Notes: generated from the sequence alone by a model not told the origin. A stretch of 64,000 nucleotides of DNA from Nematostella vectensis (GCF_932526225.1 NC_064040.1:3879681-3943680), one strand, 5' to 3'; shown: positions 34,801-45,725, numbered from the stretch's first letter. Program-made: numbers and translations.

Positions 34801-37530
34801 CCAGCTATGGGTCATGGTAAGACATGGGTGATATTACCAATACCATGTATGGCCAGCTATGGGTCATGGTAAGACATTGGTGATATTACCAATACCATGT
34901 ATGGCCAGCTATGGGTCATGGTAAGACATGGGTGATATTACCAATACCATGTATGGCCAGCTATTGGTCATGGTAAGGCATGGGTGATATTACCAATACA
35001 ATGTATGGTCAGCTATGGGTCATGGTAAGGCATGGGTGATATTACCAATACCATGTATGGCCAGCTATTGGTCATGGTAAGGCATGGGTGATATTACCAA
35101 TACAATGTATGGCCAGCTATGGGTCATGGTAAGGCATGGGTGATATTACCAATACAATGTATGGCCAGCTATGGGTCATGGTAAGGCATGGGTTATATTA
35201 CCAATACAATGTATGGCCAGCTATGGGTCATGGTAAGGCATGGGTGATATTACCAATACCATGTATGGCCAGCTATGGGTCATGGTAAGACATGGGTGAT
35301 ATTACCAATACCATGTATGGCCAGCTATGGGTCATGGTAAGACATTGGTGATATTACCAATACCATGTATGGCCAGCTATGGGTCATGGTAAGACATTGG
35401 TGATATTACCAATACAATGTATGGCCAGCTATGGGTCATGGTAAGGCATGGGTGATATTACCAATACAATGTATGGCCAGCTATGGGTCATGGTAAGGCA
35501 TGGGTGATATTACCAATACCATGTATGGCCAGCTATGGGTCATGGTAAGACATTGGTGATATTACCAATACCATGAATGGGCAGCTATGGGTCATGGTAA
35601 GACATTGGTGATATTACAAATACCATGTATGGCCAGCTATGGGTCATGGTAAGGCATGGGTGATATTACCAATACCATGTATGGCCAGCTATGGGTCATG
35701 GTAAGACATGGGTGATATTACCAATACCATGTATGGCCAGCTATGGGTCATGGTAAGGCATGGGTGATATTACCAATACCATGTATGGCCAGCTATGGGT
35801 CATGGTAAGACATGGGTGATATTACCAATACCATGTATGGCCAGCTATGGGTCATGGTAAGACATTGGTGATATTGCCAATACCATGAATGGGCAGCTAT
35901 GGGTCATGGTAAGACATGTGTGATATGACCAATACCATGTATGGCCAGCTATGGGTCATGGTAAGGCATGGGTGATATTACCAATACCATGTATGGCCAG
36001 CTATGGGTCATGGTAAGACATGGGTGATATTACCAATACCATGTATGGCCAGCTATTGGTCATGGTAAGGCATGGGTGATATTACCAATACCATGTATGG
36101 CCAGCTATGGGTCATGGTAAGACATGTGTGATATGACCAATACCATGTATGGCCAGCTATTGGTCATGGTAAGACATTTGTGATATTACCAATACAATGT
36201 ATGGCCAGCTATGGGTCATGGTAAGACATGGGTGATATGAAGAAATACCATTCGTTGCCAACTATGGATCAAGTGTTTACCAATGCCAAAGCATTAATGA
36301 AAGATTTTTTAGCTATACCAAATATTGTAATAACACCCAATCGCTGACCCACATTGTTACATGTTTTATGCAGTATATAGTTATAAAACCGTTATAAAAT
36401 GTCTAGTATACATGAATAAGTCTTTTTTTTTTAGATTTATGTAAATGGCCTGGAAGAACACAAAGTGGAAGTTAATTATCTTATGTATTGTATTGCACTG
36501 AATAATATTACGCTATTAGAACTTATTTGAGCTGTGCTTCACAATATATTTAAACAAATGACAATTTGTTTTTTTTTTGTAGTACATATGACAACTTCTG
36601 TAATCTTCTGCGAGGGGTGATGTTCAGCAAGTGTAACAAAACGATGGAAGACACAGGGATCCCATGCGACTGTCCCATACCGACTGGCACATTTTCTGTC
36701 CCGACCCAGTCTCTCGTTATAACTCAGGAAATCGTTGATAAAATACCTGTGACTGGGTTGGTGGAGGTAATTTGAAAATCACCATATTATTGGTACCTAA
36801 AATGTATACATCAATATGGAGCGTTGTTGCGCGACCTCCAAGAATTGAAATATATTTCTCGTCTTGGACAAGCGTGTGGTCGATCATTTTTATCGCCATA
36901 GCAGGTCTCGAATTATTGGGGGGACCAAACAGAACCATTAAAAAAACATTGGGGGCACAGCCATCCCCCTACTGGTAATTTCCTTATAATTTGTTAAACT
37001 ATTTTGGGGGGGGGGGGGGTACATGCTCCCAATGCCCCACTCCTTGCTACGGCCCTGATTTTACCTCGACGGGCCGTCACCAAGGTAAAAAAAATACTTG
37101 ATATAGCAGAATAACATTAACAACAACGTTTTCATTACCAACGTTTCCAACTTATTGCAAAGTACGACTACCGGTCGGACTGGCTGGCCAATTTGTTTGT
37201 TGAGTGACCTAATAGCTTAATGAATGGATTTAGATACTATACACGAATTCCTTAAATGCTATCCTCGTCCCCAGCTTTCTAGGCTGCGTGAAACCCTTTA
37301 ATGACATTACTCTTTGATTTCCCGCTTCCACCATTTTGAATGCTGTCTAAAAAACACACTGACAAAGCTATGTTTAACCAAAGAAACAATTATGTTTTTT
37401 TCAGGGACGATACTGGGTGAAAGCAGAGTTCCTTGATGTTTATGACCAGCATATAGGCTGCATGATCGTACAAGCCGAACTTGACATCGCAAAAAAGAAG
37501 AGAAACATCCGCAAGAGATGGCATGATTGA
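31809..37530 (+). CDS. GM2 ganglioside activator-like ML-domain protein with optional SUEL lectin cassette
   Basis: ML-domain exons: 31809-31887 (signal peptide MTKNFGYLLGFVFICSSQA then FFKWENC), 34076-34274, 36583-36766, 37405-37530. Joined directly they give 195 residues, nearly the size of vertebrate GM2A (193). Features are LELAPDPVSMPG, a split Cys codon giving YGSC TYDNFCNLL, GIPCDCPIPTGTFSVP and GRYWVKAEFLDVYDQHIGC. GM2A is a lysosomal lipid-transfer protein that presents gangliosides to hexosaminidase A. Two more exons (32883-33062, 33422-33559) lie in intron 1. Both borders are phase 1, so including them keeps frame and gives 301 residues with a lectin domain inserted right after the first Cys of the ML domain. 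The polyadenylation signal is at 37583. Exon borders are by eye but every phase agrees. Confidence 0.87.
32200..32740. repeat. ~88 bp tandem repeat, 6-7 copies, in intron 1 of the GM2A-like gene
   Basis: Units start ACAAGGTATTCCATCGTAAG and continue CAGGTCACCATTTGCT to CTTTGCTCCATCTTTGGTT. Each unit carries ATCGTAAGTCTTGAG, a near-consensus donor, on the transcribed strand. Copies are 90-98% alike by eye. Confidence 0.9.
32883..33559 (+). CDS. SUEL-type (rhamnose/galactose-binding) lectin domain exons inside GM2A-like gene
   Basis: Exon 32883-33062 translates to a segment with HGCEDKDDVNLHCKQGYKI, then VKAFFGHGKGQKSTC and GQNCMSR. Exon 33422-33559 gives EAAKKIKFLCQDKQTCTVKP, LGRTSC and a terminal LIIDYVCNK. 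The spacing of Cys residues and the V..A.FG, C....C.V and Y.C signatures fit the SUEL lectin family along the whole ~90-residue domain. Both exons start and end in phase 1. The DPC and YGR signature residues of canonical SUEL lectins are partly altered (FGH, RTSC), so sugar binding is not assured. Transcripts could include or skip the pair, or the two exons could belong to a separate nested gene. Confidence 0.75.
34256..36245 (+). repeat. 52 bp minisatellite (~38 copies) made of an exon-intron junction
   Basis: The period is 52 bp (ATGTATGGCC at 34741, 34793, 34845). The first unit overlaps the last 19 coding bases of exon 34076-34274 and its donor: exon text ACCATGTGTTGCCAGCTATG, then GGTCATG/GTAAGAC. 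Nearly every copy keeps CTATGGGTCATGGTAAG, that is, the exon end plus donor. Variation is mainly GTAAGA versus GTAAGG, CATG versus CAATG and GGG versus TGG. Confidence 0.95.
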
Positions 37531-37582
37531 TCGCGCGATATCGATATTGTGTAATAGTTTATTAATCTACCAGTCATGAATT

Positions 37583-37588
37583 AATAAA
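37583..37588 (+). other. Polyadenylation signal of GM2A-like gene
   Basis: AATAAA 53 bases after the stop codon at 37528-37530. Confidence 0.7.
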
Positions 37589-37638
37589 AAATGTCAAAAA
37601 CGTGAGCAAATTATATTGCTTAAATAACCTTAAATAAC

Positions 37639-37830
37639 TTAAATAAACCAATTATTTAGTTTATTAGGTGGGCACAATTTATTGTGCACCTTGTACATTA
37701 GTATAGCAATGTCCTGCAGCCGTCTGTTTAAGAGGGTAGGTAGCTTAGCCCGTTCGAGGAGGTTAGCGTAACTAGAGCTTTTGTCTTTGAAAACAGCCCT
37801 GAGTCCTCTTTCTTGTACCATTTCGAGCTT
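37639..37830 (-). mobile_element. Fragment of non-LTR retrotransposon ORF2 (C-terminal end)
   Basis: About 60 codons reading RGLRAVFKDKSSSYANLLER, then AKLPTLLNRR ... MYKVHNKLCP, the region that follows the reverse transcriptase domain in many LINE ORF2 proteins. It is truncated at both ends and sits just downstream of the GM2A-like gene. Confidence 0.7.
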
Positions 37831-37885
37831 GCGCTAGTCACTTGATCGGCAAAAGTACGCAACGTGGTTCAGGGACCACACCATT

Positions 37886-38129
37886 GTGTAGTTCCAGAAA
37901 ACTTCAATCCCCGCCATCCATGGAGGGGATTGGAAATTTGGAAATTCCTGGGGTGGGGGGTCAAACGCCCAGGAATTTCCAGAAGAGAGGGGAGGGGGCA
38001 AATGCCTCTTTTGCTTAACAGTTACTGTATTTTTTTTTCCAGGGGGTTGGCAATTCCAGAGGGGTGGGGGGTCATACCTCCGACCCCCTCCATGGGGGGG
38101 GGGAGTATGGATATTTTCTGGAACTACAC
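37886..38129. mobile_element. MITE with 16 bp terminal inverted repeats and 3 bp ATT duplication
   Basis: Ends are GTGTAGTTCCAGAAAA and its exact reverse complement TTTTCTGGAACTACAC, flanked by ATT on both sides (37883-37885 and 38130-38132). The interior has a second inverted pair (TGGAAATTCCTGGG / CCCAGGAATTTCCAG). A 3 bp duplication fits PIF/Harbinger-type elements. Confidence 0.75.
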
Positions 38130-38898
38130 ATTTGAAAGATCGTTGGTATGAAAATAGAGGATGACAATGACGCCGTTAGGTCATAATTTCCTTTGGGATG
38201 CGGGTTCCCCGGACCTACTATACACGAAGCGTTCCTCCGCCCCTAAAGTTTCGTTCTATTTCTTAAATATAATATAGACGCGTTATCGTCGATATAACGT
38301 CATATAACGTGATCAAGATAGCTCAACCTAAGTTTGATTGCCTATCAATGCTCAGCTTGCGAGATATTAAACAATTTGGGGATGAGGTTTAAGTGATATC
38401 CGGAATAATGTCGAGACAAGTGGAATCAGGCGAGGCCGAAGGTTGAGTAGACTTATTTAACTTGGCGAGAAGTATGACAATTGTGGTATGGCACTTTTTC
38501 CAGAAAAAAAAATATATCGAAAAACGGTTCTCTAGTTTCTTTTGTTAGACAAAAAAACTTTTAGGCTAGGCCGACGCCAACCCATCTGTTTGCTCCCTAG
38601 CTTCTTGTTTTTACTATATTTTCGTGCTTTTCTATATTAATCAGGGCATCGGTTCAACAAGATATTGGCGCCTACTTTTGGACTTTTTGACTCGGTTCAA
38701 GCAAAGCAGAAGATGATAAATTCTACCAGTCTTAAAACTATTTATTTCCAAAATATCATTGTGACAAAGCATTGATTCATTGACTCGTGTACGGGTAACC
38801 ATAACCACCCGTGGTCGTTAACACGGTCACCTGTTGGCTTCCTCGTGCAGTCAAACCTTCAAGTCAAAGTTCTCTCCAAGAGAACAAAAAAGGTGACG
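38130..38898. other. Intergenic, promoter side of glutathione peroxidase
   Basis: No gene seen. The last 100 bases before 38899 form a plausible 5' UTR. Confidence 0.4.
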
Positions 38899-40280
38899 AT
38901 GGCGGCGTTCACTCCCGCATTTCTGACCCTTTTTCTCAGCGCTTTTGCTCTAGCAAATGATAGAGCAAAATCGACAGGAAATTGTGTGAATGGAGACGGA
39001 ACCTTTCATTCATTTAACTACAAGTTTCTAAACGGAACCGGCGTGAACTTGTCTGATTTTGAGGGCAAAATCGTGTTGGCTGTGAACACGGCAACCTTTT
39101 GAATGTACACCTACCAGTACCTCGCAATGAATGTATTACACGACAGATATAGCAATAGCTCGCGCTGTCCACTACAAATCCTAGCTTTCCCAAGCAACCA
39201 GTTTGGTCTACAAGAACCTGGAGACAACTATTATGAGATTATGAATGGGCTGACATATGTCCGGCCCGGGAAAGGCTACATTCCTCACTTCCCGCTTCTT
39301 GAGAAGAAAGATGTGAATGGTGAAAATGAGAATGAAGTCTACACGTTTCTCAAGGTAATCTATTGCTATGCATTTCTATCACAATTAATGGTTTATATGG
39401 ATAACGCGATATAAATGAAATACTTATTTAATGTATTAGTAAGAAAATAACAATAGATCTGTCGATTATAAAAAAATATAAACACAATTCACTTTTGTGT
39501 TTATGTTTGTGTTTATACTATAGTATAGTATGTAGTCTATAAGAAACTCTACAAAAATGTTTAAATGAGAATGTTCAATAGACTAAATTGAATGCAATGT
39601 GAAATCACCTAATTTTGTGATAAACAAAATTTACTGAACATATAAGTTATGAAGTTTAAGTAACCTATTTTTCGGATTTTACTTGTTGAATTATTCATAA
39701 GTGGATTGCACTTTTCACATAATGAATACACGCGGTCCAGGTGGTAACGTCACTTCATAAGAGTAACCATGATGCATCGCTCCGGATGACGTACGTTTTT
39801 ATTGTGACGTGGTCATGTAAAGGAAGTAGGACTTAATTCTGGTAAAAAAAAGGCAAGGGCCTGGAAGCGACCGTGCCAAAAAACTAGCATGATATGATGT
39901 GTAATTTGAAAATGATCCCGATCCCAGTGGCATAATTTTGGTCCCTGATCCCAAAATGAAGCTGATCCCCGATATATTACCTTGTTACTACCTAAATACT
40001 AACCATTTGCTTGTGTTTTCAGCGACGTTGCCCTTCGCCGGACGGTTACCTGGGAGAGCCAAAGAATCTTATCTGGTCCCCTGTACGCAGTAATGACATC
40101 AGCTGGAATTTCGAGAAGTTCCTCATAGATCACACTGGTCAGCCCCAGAAAAGGTACACTGCCCCTGTTGAGCCTCTTGAGCTCGAGCGTGACATCCAAG
40201 AGCTTATGAGAGCCTGCAGCGAGAAGACAAGTGACTCCGTCCGTAACAGAATATTCAGACAAAGTATACACAAGTTTTAA
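38899..40280 (+). CDS. Secreted selenocysteine glutathione peroxidase (GPx3-like), two exons
   Basis: Exons 38899-39354 and 40023-40280, phase 0 junction (CTCAAG/GTAATC ... TTTCAG/CGACGT), 237 residues when the in-frame TGA at 39100-39102 is read as selenocysteine. The signal peptide MAAFTPAFLTLFLSAFALA indicates secretion. The catalytic tetrad is visible: Sec after LAVNTATF, Gln in AFPSNQFGLQEPG, Trp in WNFEKFLIDHTGQP and the family Asn. YVRPGKGYIPHFPLLEKKDV, NGENENEVYTFLK and the exon 2 text match GPx3-type enzymes, which reduce hydrogen peroxide and lipid hydroperoxides with glutathione. A SECIS candidate lies 172 bases after the stop. A standard gene caller would cut this protein at the TGA. 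Confidence 0.92.
39100..39102 (+). other. In-frame TGA read as selenocysteine
   Basis: TGA lies exactly at the peroxidatic Cys/Sec position after NTATF, and the frame continues for 84 conserved codons to the donor at 39355. Confidence 0.9.
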
Positions 40281-40451
40281 AAACAATGGTTTTCTCCCCG
40301 TAATAGCTCCCATGTTTCAGATTTTGTAGAAAACGTAGATAATATCTTCTTTAAGACAATGTTATACACCATTAAATGGTAATCGCACCTGCCGTTACAA
40401 TAGCGGATGAGGACCAAGTCTCACAGTTTCGATACTTTAGGTCACAGTCTC

Positions 40452-40512
40452 CCCATTTGTATGACAAGCCGCTCAAAAACCAGAGGTGGAGCGAGCTTTG
40501 ATGTGAACGCAA
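40452..40512 (+). promoter_or_regulatory. SECIS element, form 2 candidate
   Basis: Quartet side ATGAC at 40461, stem AAGCCGCTC pairing with GAGCGAGCTT (one bulged T), bulge AAAA, mini-stem ACC/GGT with loop AGA, and the opposite core TGATG at 40499. The order ATGA ... AA ... TGA and a stem near 10 bp fit eukaryotic SECIS rules. It lies in the 3' UTR, before AATAAA at 40617. Confidence 0.85.
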
Positions 40513-40616
40513 CTCTTGCTTGGTCTTCAATACATTCAACTGACAAGAGCTGCTTCCGAGTATGGATAGTTGCGACTTTTTAAGTATGAAAATTAGAGCA
40601 GATAAGAAAACAAATT

Positions 40617-40627
40617 AATAAAATAAA
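40617..40627 (+). other. Polyadenylation signals of glutathione peroxidase
   Basis: Overlapping AATAAA hexamers at 40617 and 40622, about 340 bases after the stop and downstream of the SECIS. Confidence 0.6.
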
Positions 40628-40669
40628 GAAACGTTTAAAGTGTAACATTGGTAGAATTTAATGCGTGAT

Positions 40670-41600
40670 GGCTGGTAGATGGTTAAGGTTGGTGGGTGAT
40701 GCATATAAATGGGTAGAAGTGTCGATTTGGAGAGGTGACGCGGGATGGATGGGTTGAAGTAGAGTTGGGTAGTGGCTGGTGGTTGGGTAGAAAAGTTGGG
40801 TTGTGGTGGGTGGGAGTTGGTGAGAAGAGATGGGTGGCGGTGAAGGGTGGGGAGTGGAGAAGGGCTGGTAGAGTAAGGTGATGATTAACGGTTGATGGTA
40901 TAATTGGTATTTGGCAGGGGAACGTGGCTATTAGAGTTGGATGGTAGTACGTGGGAATTAGATTTGGATGCGGTAAAGCGTTGGAAGCAGAGTTGTTGTG
41001 TTGGGTAGGTTGTGGAATTGGTTGGTGGGGCATGGGAAGTAGTATGGGGTAGTGGTGAAGAATGGGTAGCATAGTTGTTTTTTGTTGGATGGGTAGTAGA
41101 GTTGGCTGGTGGTGTGTGGGTGTAGAGTTGGGTTGTTGTGAAGGGTGGGTAGTAGAGTTGGCTGGTGGTGTGTGGGTAGCAGAGTTGGGTTATGGTGAAG
41201 GTTGTGTAGCAGAGTTGGGTTGTTGTGAAGGTTGGGTTGCAGAGTTGGGTTGTTGTGAAGGTTGGGTAGCAGAGTTGGTTTGTGGTGAAGGGTGGGTAGT
41301 AAAGTTGGGTTGTGGTGAAGGGTGGGTAGCAGAGTTGGGTTGTGGTGAAGGGTGGGTAGCAGAGTTGGTTTGTGGTGAAGGGTGGGTAGCAGAGTTGGGT
41401 TGTTGTGAAGGGTGGGTAGCAGAGTTGGTTTGTGGTGAAGGGTGGGTAGCAGAGTTGGGTTGTGGTGAAGGGTGGGTAGCAGAGTTGGTTTGTTGTGAAG
41501 GGTGGGTAGCAGAGTTGGGTTGTTGTGAAGGGTGGGTAACAGAGTTGAATGGTCATGTGTGGGGAGTAGAGTTGGGTTATGGTGAAGGGTGGATGGTATA
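40670..41600. repeat. 30 bp GT-rich minisatellite
   Basis: A regular core (about 41150-41560) of a 30 bp unit GGTGAAGGGTGGGTAGCAGA GTTGGGTTGT, with diverged relatives back to about 40670. It is open in several frames on both strands through composition alone; I do not call it coding. Confidence 0.9.
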
Positions 41601-42611
41601 CTATATATCTATCTATCCCTCAAATTTTCAGATGGACATATAATTATTTTTTTGTGTGTAAGTCCTGTTGGGAAATGTTATAAAAATATTCCATGTTAGA
41701 TAAATTAGCTATGGGATTCTCAAGAGATAATAATCCAGTTCAGAGTTTAAGGATGACCAGGAAGAAATGGGTCGAGTTGGCTAAAATACACTGGAAGACG
41801 ATTGTTCCCCATATAAACCTCTGTATTTTTCAAGCAATATTTGGTGTATAAACTCGCCCCAAAAAGTACTATTTTGCGTAGGTATGGACCACAATGGGAT
41901 GCAACATGAATCCTGTGGTTCTCTGATGATTATTATTACCTCAGCGGCAAGTCGTCGATTAACCTCCTCTTTTACAATGGCCATGTTTATAACACTGTAT
42001 GCCTTTTCTTTAGTCAAAACTCTCAGAGATAGTCATGTATGCTTTATGATACAAACTTTCCGCCTCAGTGTATCATTCTCTGATATCTGAATAAATAGTG
42101 TCGATAAAACATGAAATAAGCCGCATACAGTACAGCAAAATAGTCTTGTAGTCGCTCGGCCAATGGCGCATTAAGCCCATTTATTATTGCTTAAGCCCAT
42201 TTATTATTGCTGGGCGCTCAAGCAATTTTCGTCCCATAATCCAAAGATGCTCATCGCCAAGATTCATACTATCACTTCAGATTGCAACTTTGGTCGATAT
42301 TTATGGCATGGTGGGTTTTGGTCCGATGGGTCAGAACTCCACCCATTCTTCCCCAGTCATTCCTTAATTTCTGAACTGGCTTATATGGTGATCCCTAAGG
42401 TGTGGGTACAAGGATGCTTGTCATATCTAAAAACTTATTATTAAAATATAAATATCATAGCATTCACTTTGTTGAAATTGGTTCTAATAAATGTTGATCA
42501 AATTTTAAAACAAAATTTAAAACCATTGTGTGATAATTAGGATCATCCTTGTTCCTGGGCAAGTACCCACCATGAGTAAACAACTATATAGGCCCCTTGT
42601 TTTGAAGTGTG
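41601..42611. other. Intergenic, 3' side of WD40/SOCS gene
   Basis: No gene recognised. It contains a 20 bp direct duplication TTAAGCCCATTTATTATTGC at about 42172 and 42192. The part next to 42612 is probably 3' UTR of the minus-strand gene. Confidence 0.4.
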
Positions 42612-43967
42612 CTATTGTTGGCTACTTGTTTGACATTCTGTGACCTCTCTCTCATCTAGGTTGAGAAAGGTGTAAAGCAAATAAGCCTTCAGCGACTTTG
42701 GCAAGGGTAGTTCATGGATTCGATTGGCTGGCACAAGCTGATTGATAACTATGCGGCAAAGATGCTGTAGTTCCATCTTGACAGGCAGCTGCCAAATACA
42801 GACATAGCTATTGTTGTATCCTACAGCAATTTGTTGACAGGTTTTGGGGAAACTGACAGAACATACAGACAAACCTCTGCCAGCTCTTGGGATGACATAT
42901 TGATCTTGATTTACAATGTATAGAAATTTGTAAAATTCAGTATCATATACATGCACTGTACCATTAGACAATCCGAATGCTATGAGTGTTCCATCAGGAC
43001 AATAGGAAAAAGAGGTTATTTTACATGAGTCCTCTGAGATGTTTCTGGATTTCATGCAGATATGATTGTCCTCATCTAGTCTCCAAACCTTAAATGTGCC
43101 ATTTGAGAAGCAAGCAGTCAGCTTATTGAAAGCAAACCGAGGATCAAACTGGCAGAAACAACTTTCACCAACAGATCTGTCATGCTTTAAGGTTTGACAA
43201 ATTTCTAGATTTGAGCTTCGTATGACATAGAGTTGTCCATGTGATGTGGAAAGAGCTATCAGGGAGCTGTCTGGTGAAAACACAAGACTTAGCAGTGAGC
43301 CCGAAAAATTGGGAAGTATTACCTCACAGCTCGACTTCCACCGACTTTGGAAGGTGCGCCCATCAACCCTCCATAAACAGATTTCATTGATTTCTGTGCC
43401 ACGAGTAACAGAAAGAGTCACATTGCTAACTGTGACGGCAATAGTTCCACAAGGTGCAAACACACAACAAGCTGTCCTGGCACTCAAGTTTTCATCCCCT
43501 GTTCTTGACACACACTCTATCTTACATGGCTCAAGTGTGCATTCTTTATCCCTCTCTGCTATAATTAACTGACGTCTCCCACTGTTAAGTATCGCCCCAA
43601 CAAGACCCCCGTCAGGCGAAACTGATAATGTCGGCTTTGGAGAATATGTAAACAGACTGTCATCATGACCTGACTCAGTGTCTTGTAGATCCCAACTTTG
43701 GACAAATCCCGCCCTAAAGGGTCTCGCAGCATCTTGGACTGATAACGTGCTTAGAGTTATCAACATGTTATCGTCATCAGGTATGAAACAACAAGCACTG
43801 ATTCGGAAAGGTTGTTCAAAGCCAAGTGGACCTACATGTTTGAGTCGATGAATCACAGTAAATGGCGGGGGAATCGATGCTCCATGGGGCCTTAATGGAC
43901 GATAAACTACTTTTGGTAAATGTCCAGCAAAGTCTTTTGAACACTTGCATCCCATATCGCTACTCAT
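42612..43967 (-). CDS. WD40-repeat protein with C-terminal SOCS box, intronless
   Basis: Single open frame of 451 residues from MSSDMGCKCSKDFAGHLPKV. WD-type blades are visible, for example SLVFSPDSSLIALSTSHGQL, CFSNGTFKVWRLDEDN, FSYCPDGTLIAFGLSNGTVH and VSFPKTCQQIAVGYNNSYVC followed by IWQLP. The last 50 residues LQHLCRIVINQL ... IHELPLPKSLKAYLLY fit the SOCS box (BC box LQHLCRxxI then the Cul box LPLP). SOCS-box proteins are substrate receptors of Elongin BC-Cullin5 ubiquitin ligases, with the propeller binding the substrate. The architecture equals that of WSB1/WSB2, but the N-terminus does not resemble WSB, so I do not give that name. If the second Met is used, MGCKCSKD could be acylated at Gly/Cys; this is speculative. 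Confidence 0.85.
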   Translation of the reverse strand: MSSDMGCKCSKDFAGHLPKVVYRPLRPHGASIPPPFTVIHRLKHVGPLGFEQPFRISACCFIPDDDNMLITLSTLSVQDAARPFRAGFVQSWDLQDTESGHDDSLFTYSPKPTLSVSPDGGLVGAILNSGRRQLIIAERDKECTLEPCKIECVSRTGDENLSARTACCVFAPCGTIAVTVSNVTLSVTRGTEINEICLWRVDGRTFQSRWKSSCEVILPNFSGSLLSLVFSPDSSLIALSTSHGQLYVIRSSNLEICQTLKHDRSVGESCFCQFDPRFAFNKLTACFSNGTFKVWRLDEDNHICMKSRNISEDSCKITSFSYCPDGTLIAFGLSNGTVHVYDTEFYKFLYIVNQDQYVIPRAGRGLSVCSVSFPKTCQQIAVGYNNSYVCIWQLPVKMELQHLCRIVINQLVPANRIHELPLPKSLKAYLLYTFLNLDEREVTECQTSSQQ

Positions 43968-44219
43968 TCTCGTCTAGAATGTAGTATTATTCAGCGCTAC
44001 ATGTCCGCCATGTTTTTTTTTGTGTGTGTGTGTGTTTGTGACCGGAAAGAACCGGGAACTAGCAAATGACGACATAATGGCTGGATATGACGTCACACTT
44101 ATTAGCATCCCGGAGGTCCAAACAAACCACAGGCGGCCCAAGTTCTAGGTCTAAACTGATCTCTCGGTGCCTAATACTTGCCACATGTGTCGCACGAGTC
44201 AACTGATTAAAGCTTCTGT

Positions 44220-45007
44220 AGAAAATATATTAATCAGCAGTTTTGAATAAAATACACTCTATCGTCGTTGATAGTTCACGTTTACGTTTACGTTTAATAA
44301 TATACTTCACAAAGGCATATATGGCCATATCGTAAAGGTATAAAAAAAAAATAACTATAGACATAACTATAACAGACTGAATAAATACACTAAATAGATG
44401 CCAGGAAAGTATCGATAGTGGGCTGAGTGATAGTACTAACTGGAAGGCCATTCCACGTTCTTATTGCGTGTGGAAAAAAGCTTTCTTTGAAAACGTTAGT
44501 TTTGCAACTGACTAGTGCAAATCTTTGTGGATGGTATTGTCTAGTTGTTGTGTACATTTGGGGAGTTGCATAAGGTGGCATGGAAATTTCACTCAGCCCC
44601 TTATTTATTCTATAAAATAAGGCCAATCGTGCCTTTTCCCTCCTTTCTTTGAGTTTTGGCCACCCAAGTTCTTCCATTAGACGTGTCATTGTTCCCGGTT
44701 CCCGATCCCAGCATTGCTTGCAAAAGCGTGCTGCTTTCTTCTGCACTGTTTCTATGGCATCAATGAGGTATTCCTGGTGAGGGGACCAGACAGTACTAGC
44801 GTATTCAAGCTGAGGTCGAACAAGTGTCTTGTATCCCTGGGTCTTGACACTTTCTGGACATTTGCGAAGATTTCTTTTGATGAACCCCAATGATCTATTA
44901 GCTTTCCCTGTGATGTTTTGGGTGTGTTTGCTCCAGTTCAGGTCTTTGCTCATTTCAACACCAAGATATGGGTGACTGACGACAGAATCAATTAGTTTTC
45001 CACCCAT
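44220..45007 (-). mobile_element. 5'-truncated non-LTR retrotransposon (end of reverse transcriptase ORF)
   Basis: 205 codons from 45007 to 44390 read YLGVEMSKDLNWSKHTQNIT, SLGFIKRNLRKC, YKTLVRPQLEYASTVWSPH and AIRTWNGLPVSTI, the diagnostic thumb and C-terminal part of LINE ORF2 proteins (jockey/CR1-like). The frame starts inside the domain, so the 5' end is lost. The 3' flank holds a short TTTACG repeat (about 44278-44297) that could be the element's tail. Confidence 0.88.
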
Positions 45008-45725
45008 ATGATAATTAGAGATGATGGGATTTTTCCGCTTTTTTTACGCTTGACGTTATCCCCCCACCCCCCACCCTATTTATTGTGTATTTCCAACACG
45101 CTCTAGCGAAATAGTTACAGTCTCCGCAAGCACCACAGCCCTACAATCCACAACAAAAGTAAGTGGGACACTTCGCATACGAACAACCTCAATCTCTCCC
45201 CCGGATTATTATTGGTTAGAGGCGATTTTTCAGCTCAAAACACAAGCAGTCGCAAGGTGATTATTTGCCCTCCAACATTGAGGAGGGGGGGAGGGAAAGT
45301 GTCCCATTAGTTTTGTAACAGATTGTAGATAGTTACCACTTTAGAAAACTTTTTGCCCAACAAAGCAACTCTATGTAAATATTGATGGAGGAAAAAAAAG
45401 CGACAGCAGCGATTACATAGCGAGTCGTGTGAAAGGTCTTACGAGGTAAACGTAGCAAGCTGGCTCAACGATTAAAAAACGGGAAATCCTACGTTTACTC
45501 ATTTCTAAATGTATTTGGAGTAAAACTACTTAAATTCAATAATCTTGAGGCCTAGAAGATATCATTTCCATGGTAACTGTTGCCATGAATGTGAACTATT
45601 TAGTCAACTTTATTCATAAGATATGCATAATATATGTATTCAGCATTTAGCTTCCGGACGATAGAATCAAAATATTTTTTGACAGTGTATTTCAGATTTC
45701 ACACTTTCACATCCGTGATACATGA
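45008..45725. other. Intergenic, no gene seen
   Basis: AT-rich with short C- and G-runs; nothing recognisable. Confidence 0.4.

Noticed and set aside
39100-39102. Glutathione peroxidase as a pseudogene because of the internal TGA
   Set aside because: The codon is exactly at the catalytic Sec position and a SECIS-like hairpin follows the gene.
40683-41643. Long open frames on both strands with repetitive translation
   Set aside because: Artefact of the 30 bp GT-rich minisatellite; no start context or recognisable domain.
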